Assembly: GCA_963830715.1 (NCBI GenBank)
Contig: CAWHNS010000020.1
Span: forward strand, 423,488 to 487,487
Reading direction: 5' to 3'
DNA from: CAVVMA01 sp963830715
Lineage (GTDB): Bacteria; Desulfobacterota; Binatia; Binatales; Binataceae
Length of the DNA stretch: 64,000 bases
The notes beneath the pieces were generated by a model. That model saw only the letters and a program-made list of their open reading frames with translations. It had not been told where the DNA came from and searched no databases. Shown here piece after piece: positions 7,749 to 16,381 of this stretch. How positions within the stretch are numbered: position 1 is the first letter of the stretch; every line of letters starts with the position of its first letter. The position numbers were made by a program, and so were the translations under genes.

Positions 7749-8822
7749 TCAGATCAACTCGATTGGGAACTCGCCGGCGGGGACGGCGTGGCCGATGATT
7801 TCGGCTTCGAGGTTGCCTTCGGCCTGCAAGTCGGCGAGCAACTTGACAGCGTGTGCGGCGGGCAGCGCGATCAGAAGTCCGCCCGAGGTCTGCGGATCGA
7901 ACATCAGCTCGGCCAGCTCGTCGGCGATCTCGTCCGCGATTTTCACGCGCGGGCCGTAGTATTCGCGATTGCGCTTGCCGCCGCCGGGAATCATCCCGGC
8001 GCGGCACCATTCGAGCGCCCCCGGCAGCAGCGGCAAATCGGATTCCTCGAACCTGAGCGTAACGCCGCTTCCCTCAGCCATCTGCATCGAGTGGCCCGCG
8101 AGGCCGAAGCCGGTGATGTCGGTGGCGGTGTGGACCTCGTACTTGAGCATCGCGCGCGCCGACGCCGCATTCAGTTCCATCATTGTTTTGATCGCGGCGG
8201 CGTATTGATCGGGCGGCAACTGGTCGCGCTTGAACGCGGTCATCAGGATTCCGGTGCCGAGCGGCTTGGTCAGCACGAGCGAATCGCCGGCGCGCGCGCC
8301 GACGTTGCGGATTATCCGGCGCGGATCGATTACTCCCGTCACCGCCATCCCGTACTTGACTTCCTCGTCGGCGACGCTGTGCCCGCCAACGATCACGACT
8401 CCGGCTTCGCGCGCCTTTTCCGCGCCGCCGCGAAGGATCTCGTGAAGCATCTCTGCGGGCAGTCCCGATTGAGGCCAGCACACCAGGTTCAGCGCGGTCT
8501 TCGGCACCCCGCCCATCGCATACACGTCAGAGAGCGCGTTGGCCGCCGCGATCTGGCCGTACGTGAACGGATCATCGACGACCGGCGTGAAGAAATCGAC
8601 CGTGTTGACGATCGCGAGGTCGTCGGTAAGACGATACACGCCCGCGTCGTCGCCGGTTGAAATACCGACGAGCAGGTCGGGATCGCTCCCCAGGTTCAAG
8701 TGCGCGAGCGCTGCTCCAAGGTCCGCCGGACCGAGCTTGCCGGCTCAACCCGCCGCCTTGCATCGCGCGGTCAGCCGCACGAGCTCGCCTCGCGTGGGGT
8801 TACTGTCGCCTTTTTCGGACAT
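7749..8822 (-). CDS. selD: Selenide, water dikinase, itself a selenoprotein (in-frame UGA)
   Basis: Makes selenophosphate, the selenium donor for selenocysteine and 2-selenouridine. The frame from ATG 8822 to the stop at 7749 is 357 codons and contains one internal TGA at 8747-8745, codon 26. It sits in the context CKAAG-U-AGKLGP, exactly where SelD proteins carry the catalytic Cys or Sec. Downstream are the nucleotide-binding glycine-rich segments (GDDAGVYRL, VVGGHSV, DITGFGLAGH, DPQTSGGLL). A start at TTG 8699 would remove the catalytic loop and is rejected. The gene is convergent with the MGMT gene. selA, selB and tRNA-Sec are not in the window but must exist if the UGA is read as Sec. Confidence 0.9.
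8713..8736 (-). promoter_or_regulatory. Candidate bacterial SECIS hairpin in selD
   Basis: Eight bases after the selD UGA the mRNA can fold GCUC-GGUCC, loop GGC, GGACC-UUG-GAGC, a nine-pair stem with a three-base bulge on the 3' side. Bacterial SECIS elements lie inside the coding region just after the UGA and bind SelB. An alternative five-pair stem directly after the UGA (GCCGG/CCGGC) competes. The fold is by eye only. Confidence 0.4.
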
Positions 8823-8973
8823 GGACGTAGCTTACTGCCGCACGCGCGCGCATCCAACGCGGCGCTTCGGGGTTGAATTTGGTGCCCTGGACCTTCTCGT
8901 AGGCCTTCGAAATGATTCTCCTTGCCGCTTATGTAACAGTCTCTATATTGAAAGACGAGCGGGAGATCCTTCG

Positions 8974-9597
8974 ATGGCTTTGAAAATCACGCTGTTCAGC
9001 GATTTCGTGTGCCCGTTTTGTTACCTCGGGTTCGAGACCCTGCGCGGACTGAGGCCGGAATTCGACTTCCGGCTCGAATGGCGCGGCTTTCAGATTCATC
9101 CGGATTGGCCGGCCGAGGGAATTCCGGCGGAACGACTCAGGGAAACCGGTGACGCGACCGCGCGGCGCGCGCTCTGGGAGCGGATAAGCTCGATGGCCGA
9201 CATGATCGGCTTGTCGATGAAGCCACCGGCGATGCTAACCAACTCGCGGCTCGCACTCGAGGCCGCCGAGTTTGCGCAAGACAGCGGCAAGGGCGAGCAA
9301 TTCGAGCAGCGCGTATATCGCGCGTATTTCGGGGAGGGCGCGAACATCGGCGACGCGAGCGTGATCGGCGATCTCGCCCGAGACGCCGCCCTCGATCGCG
9401 CGCAATTGGACGAAGCGCTGGCCTCGGGTAAGTATTCGCTTCGACTGAAGAACAATTCGCTCGTCGCTCATCAGCGCGGAGTGAGCGGCGTGCCGACGTT
9501 TCTCATCAACGGCTTTCCGCTGGTCGGCGCGCAGAGTCCCGACGTGATGCGCCAGGTGCTCAGGCGAGCCGCCGAACGCCTGCCCGCCGGGGAGTGA
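8974..9597 (+). CDS. DsbA/FrnE-family thioredoxin-fold oxidoreductase
   Basis: A 207-residue DsbA-like protein of the FrnE/2-hydroxychromene-2-carboxylate isomerase-like group. The redox motif CPFC is at residues 13-16, and the cis-proline loop is visible as GVSGVPTFLING. There is no signal peptide, so it is cytoplasmic, as for FrnE proteins linked to oxidative-stress tolerance. The open frame runs back to 8539 antisense to selD, but only from this ATG does it match the family. The stop overlaps the start of the TusA-like gene (GTGA), so the two are co-translated. Confidence 0.82.
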   Translation: MALKITLFSDFVCPFCYLGFETLRGLRPEFDFRLEWRGFQIHPDWPAEGIPAERLRETGDATARRALWERISSMADMIGLSMKPPAMLTNSRLALEAAEFAQDSGKGEQFEQRVYRAYFGEGANIGDASVIGDLARDAALDRAQLDEALASGKYSLRLKNNSLVAHQRGVSGVPTFLINGFPLVGAQSPDVMRQVLRRAAERLPAGE

Positions 9598-9851
9598 CTA
9601 CAATTTCGCGGACAGTCGCGAAAGACCGAACGGACCTCATCCATCTCGACCTGCGGGGTGTCAAATGCCCGCTCAATTGGGCGCATGCCAAGGTGCGCCT
9701 CGAGAACATGAAGCGCGGCCAGGCGCTTGAGATTCTGCTCGACGATCCGCGCGGCGCCCGCGACATTCCGGGCGCCGCCGAGGCCGAAGGTTACTCGGTT
9801 ATCGAGTCGGCCGCCAACCGCGGAGTGTTCAGGCTGATAATCGAGAAATAG
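9594..9851 (+). CDS. TusA/SirA-like sulfurtransferase domain protein
   Basis: An 85-residue protein of the TusA fold, with the single conserved cysteine in LRGVKCPLNWAHAK (Cys25). TusA proteins relay persulfide sulfur for tRNA thiolation, molybdenum cofactor or selenium and sulfur metabolism. It begins with GTG overlapping the FrnE stop. Its position beside selD and a thiol oxidoreductase makes a sulfur or selenium relay role attractive, but the sequence does not decide the partner. Confidence 0.8.
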   Translation: MTTISRTVAKDRTDLIHLDLRGVKCPLNWAHAKVRLENMKRGQALEILLDDPRGARDIPGAAEAEGYSVIESAANRGVFRLIIEK

Positions 9852-9865
9852 CTGCTCAACTCAAT

Positions 9866-10486
9866 TCACACCAGGCCGCGGATCTTCGCGAACGGATCAT
9901 CGGCCGGATTGCTGTGCCATTCGTATTCCATCCTGACCGCCGCCTTCTCGGCGTCGGCGCGCCCGCTCAGCTTTGCGATTACCGCCAGCGCCATATCGAT
10001 TCCGGCCGACACTCCCGACGAGGTTGCGAACTTCCCGTCTTCGACCCATCGCGCCGACTTGATCCAGTTCACCGCCGGCCCTTGCGTGACGACCCACTGA
10101 AAGGCCCATTTGTTGGTAGTCGCGCTCCTGCCGTCCAGCACTCCCGCCCGCGCGAGAATCGCCGCGCCAGTGCATACTGAAGTGACTATCTCAGCTTTGT
10201 CCGCGAAGTCAGCGATCGACTTGAGCATCGCGGCGTCGTTGACTAGCTCGCGGGTGCCGATTCCGCCCGGCACGAGGATCAAATCAAGATGGGAGCAGCT
10301 ATCGAGTGAGTATTCGGCGATCGCGCGCGGTCCTTGCGCACTCGCCACCGGACCCGCTTTCGCCGCCACCATCGCGAGCTTGAACCGATCGGGAAGCATC
10401 CCGAACGCTTCGAGCGGCCCGAAAACGTCCAGCAGCTCGAAGCCGGGAAACAGAATCGCGCCGACGGTTCTCAGTTTGGTTTCCAT
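9866..10486 (-). CDS. DJ-1/PfpI family protein, isonitrile hydratase-like
   Basis: A 206-residue DJ-1/PfpI superfamily member with the nucleophile elbow VTSVCTGAAILARAG (Cys105) and the conserved acidic residue in ELLDVFGPLEAF. The arrangement resembles isonitrile hydratase and the GATase1-like domains of AraC regulators, but there is no DNA-binding part here. It starts one base after the stop of the HpaB-type gene, so the two form an operon. The substrate is unknown. Confidence 0.8.
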   Translation of the reverse strand: METKLRTVGAILFPGFELLDVFGPLEAFGMLPDRFKLAMVAAKAGPVASAQGPRAIAEYSLDSCSHLDLILVPGGIGTRELVNDAAMLKSIADFADKAEIVTSVCTGAAILARAGVLDGRSATTNKWAFQWVVTQGPAVNWIKSARWVEDGKFATSSGVSAGIDMALAVIAKLSGRADAEKAAVRMEYEWHSNPADDPFAKIRGLV

Positions 10487-10487
10487 C

Positions 10488-11918
10488 TCATACTCCCGCC
10501 AGTTTGCGCGCGTAGGCCGCGACTGATTTGAAATCGTACTCGCGATAGGCCTGCAGTTTTTCGGCCTCGAATCCGCCCTCGGCGTGAACCGCGAGCACTT
10601 CCTGGTATCCGCCGAAGTCGGAAGCGGTAAGGTCGCCGATGAGATTGATTAGCCTGAGCCGCTGCTCCGCGTCGAATCCCTGCTTTCCGCCCATGTACCT
10701 GAGCACGTAATTGCGGGTCGCCTCGCTGGTGAGATCTTCCGCGGCGGGAGCCGTGACCAGCAGGCCGCCCGCGAGATCCTGCACGACTTGCACCGCCTGA
10801 TGGTAATTGTGGGCGAAGTGGTATTTCGCGACGTTGGTCAGCAGCGTGTTGGGCACCGCGACTCCTTCCTCGATCGTGCACGATGCGGCCGCATGCTCGA
10901 TTAGCCCGCGCACGGTGGTGTGGTATGCCGCCAGATGGGTGAGCTTGTCGCGGACATGGCCGGCGCTGAGCACGCCGTTGGCCTCCGCGACTGCGTATCC
11001 GGCGCCGGCGAGCAGCTCCAGCAGCGGGAGCTTGTAGGAGACTGCGGTGAAGCGATGGAACCGCACGAAGGTCAGCGCGAGCAGCCCGGCGAACTCGATT
11101 TCGCCCTGCAGAAACACGCGCTCCCTGGGCACGAATACGTCGTCGAACACCGTCAGCGTCTCCATCATCTTGTGCCGCGCGCTTATCGGATGCTCGAACG
11201 GATCCTTGGACGCGCTGCCGTGAGCGCTCGCGATCAGCTTCAGCCCCGGCGTGGCGATCGGCAGCGCAAAGGCGACCGCGTAGGCGCGGTCTTCGAGCCT
11301 CATCGCGCGCGTCGGGAGCACGATCACCTCGTTGGTGTTGGTCGAAACCGAGGTATGGACCTTGGCGCCGCGCACCACGATTCCGTCGGGACGCTCCTCC
11401 ACAATGCGCAGGTAGTAGTCGGGATGATCCTGCGCGGAGGGTCCGAGCGACCGATCGCCCTTGACGTCGGTCTGCGCCACCGCGACCGCGAGATCGTTGT
11501 CGCGGCAGAAGCGGTGATACTTGTCGATCCGTTCGCGATACTGGGGCAGGCCCGCGGCCGCCATCTTCGCGCCGATGATGTGGAGCGCGAAAAGCGCGTC
11601 GCTCCCGATCTCCTTGATCAGCACGACCAGCGTGGCGCCTTCGCGCGTCGAGGCCGCGATCAGGCGGCTCCGAAGCCGCAAGTCCTCGGCGTCGCGCGGC
11701 AGGCGGTAGTAGCGGCTGTAAAGATCGCCGCCGTCGCTGACTACCGCCAGTTCGCGGAAGCGCGGATCGTCCGCCATCCGGTAGTCGATCGATGCGTGTT
11801 CCACCGCGATGCCGATCACCGGATGCGTGGTCACATCGGCGACCCTCTCCCCGCGAAAGAAGACCGCCCGGCCGTCGCGCAGCGAACGCTTGTATTGCTC
11901 GGCGCTTCGAAGTCCCAT
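10488..11918 (-). CDS. 4-hydroxyphenylacetate 3-hydroxylase family (HpaB-like) protein
   Basis: A 476-residue member of the FADH2-dependent HpaB/PvcC oxygenase family, which hydroxylates phenolic substrates and needs a partner flavin reductase. Family signatures visible are AVAQTDVKGDRS, VVRGAKVHTSVSTNTNEVIVLP and the acyl-CoA-dehydrogenase-like C-terminal helical region. The two cysteines and histidine of 4-hydroxybutyryl-CoA dehydratase Fe-S binding are not found, so that activity is unlikely. No flavin reductase (HpaC) is adjacent. It is followed directly by the DJ-1/PfpI gene. The true substrate is unknown. Confidence 0.82.
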   Translation of the reverse strand: MGLRSAEQYKRSLRDGRAVFFRGERVADVTTHPVIGIAVEHASIDYRMADDPRFRELAVVSDGGDLYSRYYRLPRDAEDLRLRSRLIAASTREGATLVVLIKEIGSDALFALHIIGAKMAAAGLPQYRERIDKYHRFCRDNDLAVAVAQTDVKGDRSLGPSAQDHPDYYLRIVEERPDGIVVRGAKVHTSVSTNTNEVIVLPTRAMRLEDRAYAVAFALPIATPGLKLIASAHGSASKDPFEHPISARHKMMETLTVFDDVFVPRERVFLQGEIEFAGLLALTFVRFHRFTAVSYKLPLLELLAGAGYAVAEANGVLSAGHVRDKLTHLAAYHTTVRGLIEHAAASCTIEEGVAVPNTLLTNVAKYHFAHNYHQAVQVVQDLAGGLLVTAPAAEDLTSEATRNYVLRYMGGKQGFDAEQRLRLINLIGDLTASDFGGYQEVLAVHAEGGFEAEKLQAYREYDFKSVAAYARKLAGV

Positions 11919-12004
11919 AGCGCCCTATATTGTCGTCCGGCACGGTCGCGAGTCGAGCGCCATCTGTCATGCTCGCGCGTGGGAACGACAGAGGACACGC
12001 GAGC

Positions 12005-13117
12005 CTAGATGATCTGCAGGTAGTCCCGATCCGGCAGCGCCGGGAAGAGAGCTGTCGGCAGAGTCTGATACCAATACGCAACCGATGCGATGTCGTCCTG
12101 CAAGGGCAGATAGGCCGCGCCCCGGCGCGGGTCGCCGCGCCATCCGAGCGCCTGGATCGTCACCTTGAGCTCGCGCCTGAAACGCACCGGATCGACGATG
12201 TGCCATCGGTACATCCCGAAGCGCGTCTGCGAGTTGTAGAGCCCGTCGGGCCGGATAACCTGCGCGAGTCCGGCATATGGCGTCGTGAACTCGCGATAGC
12301 CGCCCTGCTCCTTGCCCAGGTCGAAATCGTACGATCCGCAGAAGTAGTCCTCGGTGCCGGTGCCGCAGATGGTCGGAAATTCGCGGTCGCCGTCGATATA
12401 GAACTTGATCTCGCCCTCGCCCCACCATCCGCAATTGTTCACTCCCCACGCCATGTAGGTGCCGACGTAGTGACCCTGTCCCCGCACGCCGTCGAGAATC
12501 GTATAGACCTGCTTGTAGGGCAGCGGATTGACGCGGCGGAACTGCGCATGGAAATAGGCGGCGTCGGGCGGGATGCGGGTGAGTGCATAGTTGATTTGGT
12601 AGAACAGTATGATCTGATCTTCGCCGATATTGCTAATCGTTATTCGGCAACTCTTGCGGAACGGCATCTCCCAGTAGCTACACAGTCCGCTGCGCGGATT
12701 GACGCACACCGCCAGCGAGGAGATCTGCCCGTACTGGTTCCATCCGCAGGCGAAGAAGTCTCCGACCGGAGCCTCGACCGACGGGACCTTCGAGCCGTCC
12801 CAGTAAAAGCGCAGGATGCCGTGGCGCCAGTTGCCGGCCGGGGTCATCCAGATCTGCTGGATCGCGCCAGCGCCGTCGATCTCGGCCAGCGCGCGCGTCT
12901 CGCCCGGCGCGATCGTGACGTACGGCGAGACCTTCCAGCCGCAGCCCAGATCGCGCGCCGGACCCCTGCCCGGCTCCGGAACCGCCATCGCGCCCTTGCC
13001 CTTGCCGCCGGTTGGATTTTCCGGACTGATCGAGCGGGTTTCGGCTTTGGAAAGCCGCGCCAGGTTGCCGAGATGCATCCCGAGCCCATTAAAAGCCGCT
13101 GCCGCCGTTGTCGCCAC
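12005..13117 (-). CDS. DUF2961 / GH172-like glycoside hydrolase family protein
   Basis: A 370-residue DUF2961 protein. Characterised relatives (GH172) are fructofuranosidases or arabinofuranosidases that assemble from jelly-roll domains. Conserved stretches visible are WMTPAGNWRHGILRFYWDG, the SYWEMPFRKSCRI region, and the acidic cluster GEGEIKFYIDGD followed by CGTGTEDYFCGSYDF, where the catalytic glutamates of the family lie. There is no signal peptide, so it is probably cytoplasmic. No sugar transporter or other glycosidase is next to it. The substrate cannot be assigned. Confidence 0.75.
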   Translation of the reverse strand: MATTAAAAFNGLGMHLGNLARLSKAETRSISPENPTGGKGKGAMAVPEPGRGPARDLGCGWKVSPYVTIAPGETRALAEIDGAGAIQQIWMTPAGNWRHGILRFYWDGSKVPSVEAPVGDFFACGWNQYGQISSLAVCVNPRSGLCSYWEMPFRKSCRITISNIGEDQIILFYQINYALTRIPPDAAYFHAQFRRVNPLPYKQVYTILDGVRGQGHYVGTYMAWGVNNCGWWGEGEIKFYIDGDREFPTICGTGTEDYFCGSYDFDLGKEQGGYREFTTPYAGLAQVIRPDGLYNSQTRFGMYRWHIVDPVRFRRELKVTIQALGWRGDPRRGAAYLPLQDDIASVAYWYQTLPTALFPALPDRDYLQII

Positions 13118-13198
13118 GTTACCTCACCTCCTCCTCATCAGCTCGCGGTGTTTCAGGCCGCTATCGGTATGTATCCGTATTTCATCGGTGGTTTCAAT

Positions 13199-14151
13199 TC
13201 AAATAGTCACTTCGCAGACCACCAGATCGTGATCCGAAGCGCGGCGGTCGAAGATTGACGCGCGCGGCGGAACTATCGCGGCCGAACCCGCAACAGGACG
13301 AAGGCCGCGAACCGCTATCCAGTCGAGCTTGGGCCGGAACATCGGCGGAATGAAGCGGGTGAAAGTGAAAGTGGGCCTGAGCGGCAGATTCACGCCGTCG
13401 ATCCGGAATCCCGCGCCGCGCAACCGATCGAACAGCGGCTCGCGCCCAACCGGATCGCGAAACCTGCGCGGATTCATCATCATCAGGGCCGCTACTTTCA
13501 CAAGTGCAAGAGATCTCGGCCATTCGATTGTGGTGGTATTGAAGTCGCCGCCGATCACAGCCGGGCCGTCCGACGGAAAGGCCGAGAGGAGTTGCTCCAT
13601 CTGCCGTTCCCTGAACTGCGGCGGCGCGTAACGATCCAGGTGCGCCACGCCGAGCGTCAGCGCCTTTCCGGCCGACCACCACGGCGGCGACCAGCCCTAC
13701 CATCCTGACGATCCGATCCGGTCTGCGAAGCAGCGTCCTCTGCGAGGCGGGCAAAGGCGGCGTCCTTACGTCGGCGAGCGGTTCCGAGGAGATAATCGCA
13801 TTGCCAATGAAGGCCGACGCCGGCGTGCCGGATCGCGTGAGGGCGTATGACGGGGCAAAGGCGAAACTCATCTCAAGCGCGCGCGCGAGCTCCGCGGCGA
13901 CCTCGCGGCCAGGCGGCTCCGCGAGTGCGCCAGCCCGATTCGCAGAGTAGAATAACGCCCGCGCCGTCGAGCGGCGGAAGCCTCAAGCGGGCTGCGATTT
14001 CCTCTACCCGGCCGGCGCCCTTCAGGTTCAGGACAGCCACCTTGAGTGGAAACCGCGCGCCCGCCGGGCGGCGATTCGCCACTATCGGCTCGAACCGGGC
14101 CGACGGCGTTTCGACCGAAGTCGTCTCTGCGCGGGCGCCCTCGCCTGTCAC
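13199..14151 (-). pseudogene. Endonuclease/exonuclease/phosphatase (EEP) family protein, two frameshifts
   Basis: Three consecutive reading frames together make one EEP-superfamily protein. The N-terminal part runs 14151 to about 13905 (VAVLNLKGAGRVEEIAARL, with the metal-binding Glu in LLCESGW). The middle spans about 13895-13690 (AFIGNAIISSEPL). The C-terminal part spans about 13680-13199 (VIGGDFNTTT, PKLDWIAVRGL and the final ASDHDLVVCEV motif). All catalytic motifs are present, so two single-base errors explain it as well as true decay. It follows the YyaL-like gene by 6 bases and probably shares its transcript. The substrate (DNA, phosphoinositide or other phosphodiester) is unknown. Confidence 0.7.
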
Positions 14152-14157
14152 CAGCCG

Positions 14158-16239
14158 CTATTCTCTCAATTCGGCTTCGACGGCCTCGATCGATGTGATC
14201 GGAGCCGAGCATGTCCGCTCGCGACAAACGTAGGCGGTGAGCTTGCCGTCGACCTGCGGCTTGCCGCGCGCCTGATCGGGGACGAAGGCGGCATCGGCGG
14301 CGCTGGGGTCGACCCAGAACAATGCTCGATTGGGAAGATACAGCAGGCCCAGGCGCTCGGCCCATCGCGTCGCGTCGGCATCGCCGCGCGCGCCGACAGT
14401 CACGATCTCGGTGGCCCCGCGCTCGTAAAGATCGATCGCCTCCAGCATGTGCGAGAAGGAAAACGGCTGCTGCTCGATGAAGTCCTTGAAGAGCCGGAGC
14501 GTCCGCTCGGCCTCGGCGAAATAGCGCGATTCGCCCGTGTATGCGTGCATCCGCAGCAACGCCATCACCGCCGCGCTGTTGCCGGACGGCGTCGAGCCGT
14601 CGAAGACCGGCTTCGAGCGCGCGATCAGCGCTTCGTGATCGTTGGCGGTGAAGAAGAAGCCGCCCTTTTCGCGATCGAGAAAGCGCTCCAGGACGACGTT
14701 AACCAGCCGGCGAGCGTGCGCCAGAAAGGCCGGATCCTGCGACGCCTCCCAGGTATCAATCATCGCGGTCGCCATCAAGGCGTAATCTTCCAGGTAGGCG
14801 TTGAAGCGGGCGACGCCGTCCTTGCAGGAGCGCTTTAGCGAGCGCCCGTCCCACATCCGCGTCATCGCGAACTCGCAGGCGCGTTGCGCGGCGTGCAGGT
14901 ATCGCTGCTCGCCAAGGGCGCGATAGCCTTCGGCGAATGCGCCGATCATCATGCCGTTCCACGCGCTCAGGATCTTCTCGTCGCGGGCGGGCTTGATGCG
15001 CCGATCGCGCGCGGCGAAGAGTTTGCGCCGGATCTCCGCGATCGCCTCCGCCATCCGATCCTCGGACAGCTGGAAAAGCCGCGCCGCTTCGGCGGGCTCG
15101 ATCGTGCGATGCAGGATGTTGCGCCCCTCGAAGTTGCCCTCGTCGCTCACGTCGAAATAACGGCAGGCGATTTTCGCGAGCTCGTCGCCGAGGACCGCGC
15201 GGACTTCCGCCGGCGTCCAGATGAAGAACTTGCCCTCTTCACCCTCGCTGTCGGCATCCTGTGTGGAGTAAAATCCGCCTTCCGGGCTGGTCATCTCGCG
15301 GAGCACGTAATCGAGGATTTCCCCCGCGACGCGCAGAAACTGGGGTTCGTCCAGCGCGCGGCCGGCGTCGAGGTAGAACCGCGCGAGCATCGCATTGTCG
15401 TAGAGCATCTTTTCGAAATGCGGCACGAGCCATCGCTCGTCCACGCTGTAGCGATGGAATCCGCCGCCGATCTGGTCGTAGATCCCGCCCTTGGCCATTT
15501 TGGTCAGCGTATGGCGGACCATCTCGGTCAATCCGAGATCCGCCTCGGCGTGCGCCACGCGCAGGAACAGCGAGAACGTGAACATACTGGGGAACTTCGG
15601 CGCGCCGCCCAGGCCGCCGTTGACGCTGTCGTAATGCGCCGCGAGCGCCCGAGCGGCACGCTCGGGCAGCCCGCGCCGAAGCTCGCCCTCGGGCGGCGCG
15701 TAATCGGCCATCGCGCCGAGCGCGGCGGTCAGTTTCTCGACATTGTGCGTGACCTCGTGCGCCTGGTTCCGGTAGGCCTGCGCGACTCCGAGCAGCACGC
15801 GCGGAAATCCCGCCATCCCGTGGCGGTCTTCCGGGGGAAAATAGGTTCCGCCGAAAAAGGGCTTGCCATCCGGCGTGAGGAACATAGTGAGCGGCCATCC
15901 GCCGCGCCCCGAGATCAACTGAACGGCGTCCATGTAAATCTGATCGAGATCGGGCCGCTCCTCGCGATCGACCTTGATCGAGACGAAGTTCTCGTTCATC
16001 AGTCCCGCGATGGCCTCATTCTCGAACGACTCGCGCTCCATCACATGGCACCAGTGACAGGCCGAGTAGCCAATCGAGAGCAGGATGGGTTTGTTCTCGG
16101 ATTTCGCCTTCGCGAGGGCGTCTTCTCCCCACGGATACCAATCGACCGGGTTGTACGCATGCTGGCGGAGATAGGGGCTCTGCTCGTTGATGAGCCGATT
16201 CGGCTTGCGCGCCGCGGCGTGTTCCGGATCGTCACTCAT
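14158..16239 (-). CDS. Thioredoxin-domain (DUF255/YyaL) protein
   Basis: About 693 residues with an N-terminal thioredoxin-like DUF255 domain, recognised by NRLINEQSPYLRQHAYNPVDW and the CHWCHVM motif, then an (alpha/alpha)6-barrel region resembling N-acylglucosamine 2-epimerase/cellobiose-type enzymes (SAWNGMMIGAFAEGYRALGE). YyaL/SSP411 proteins are widespread and of unproven function; the human homologue is linked to spermatid redox biology. An upstream ATG at 16302 would add 21 residues without family similarity, so ATG 16239 is chosen. Catalytic details are unknown. Confidence 0.82.
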   Translation of the reverse strand: MSDDPEHAAARKPNRLINEQSPYLRQHAYNPVDWYPWGEDALAKAKSENKPILLSIGYSACHWCHVMERESFENEAIAGLMNENFVSIKVDREERPDLDQIYMDAVQLISGRGGWPLTMFLTPDGKPFFGGTYFPPEDRHGMAGFPRVLLGVAQAYRNQAHEVTHNVEKLTAALGAMADYAPPEGELRRGLPERAARALAAHYDSVNGGLGGAPKFPSMFTFSLFLRVAHAEADLGLTEMVRHTLTKMAKGGIYDQIGGGFHRYSVDERWLVPHFEKMLYDNAMLARFYLDAGRALDEPQFLRVAGEILDYVLREMTSPEGGFYSTQDADSEGEEGKFFIWTPAEVRAVLGDELAKIACRYFDVSDEGNFEGRNILHRTIEPAEAARLFQLSEDRMAEAIAEIRRKLFAARDRRIKPARDEKILSAWNGMMIGAFAEGYRALGEQRYLHAAQRACEFAMTRMWDGRSLKRSCKDGVARFNAYLEDYALMATAMIDTWEASQDPAFLAHARRLVNVVLERFLDREKGGFFFTANDHEALIARSKPVFDGSTPSGNSAAVMALLRMHAYTGESRYFAEAERTLRLFKDFIEQQPFSFSHMLEAIDLYERGATEIVTVGARGDADATRWAERLGLLYLPNRALFWVDPSAADAAFVPDQARGKPQVDGKLTAYVCRERTCSAPITSIEAVEAELRE

Positions 16240-16381
16240 GAATGCCTCGACTTCGATGCCATCGGCGGGCGGCAGCGGTAGGAACAGTCTCGACATTATC
16301 ATGCATGGGAGCCGCTATCCACGCGCCGCAGTGATGAGCCGTGTGGCACGCGGCGGGCTCAGATGACTACAATTCACGCGG

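Noticed and set aside
7749..8699. selD starting at TTG 8699 as a normal, shorter protein
   Set aside because: It would remove the conserved N-terminal catalytic loop, which is present in frame just upstream across a UGA codon at the known Sec position.
8823..8973. tRNA-Sec gene between selD and the DsbA-like gene
   Set aside because: No acceptor stem, long variable arm or TCA anticodon arrangement could be made from this sequence.
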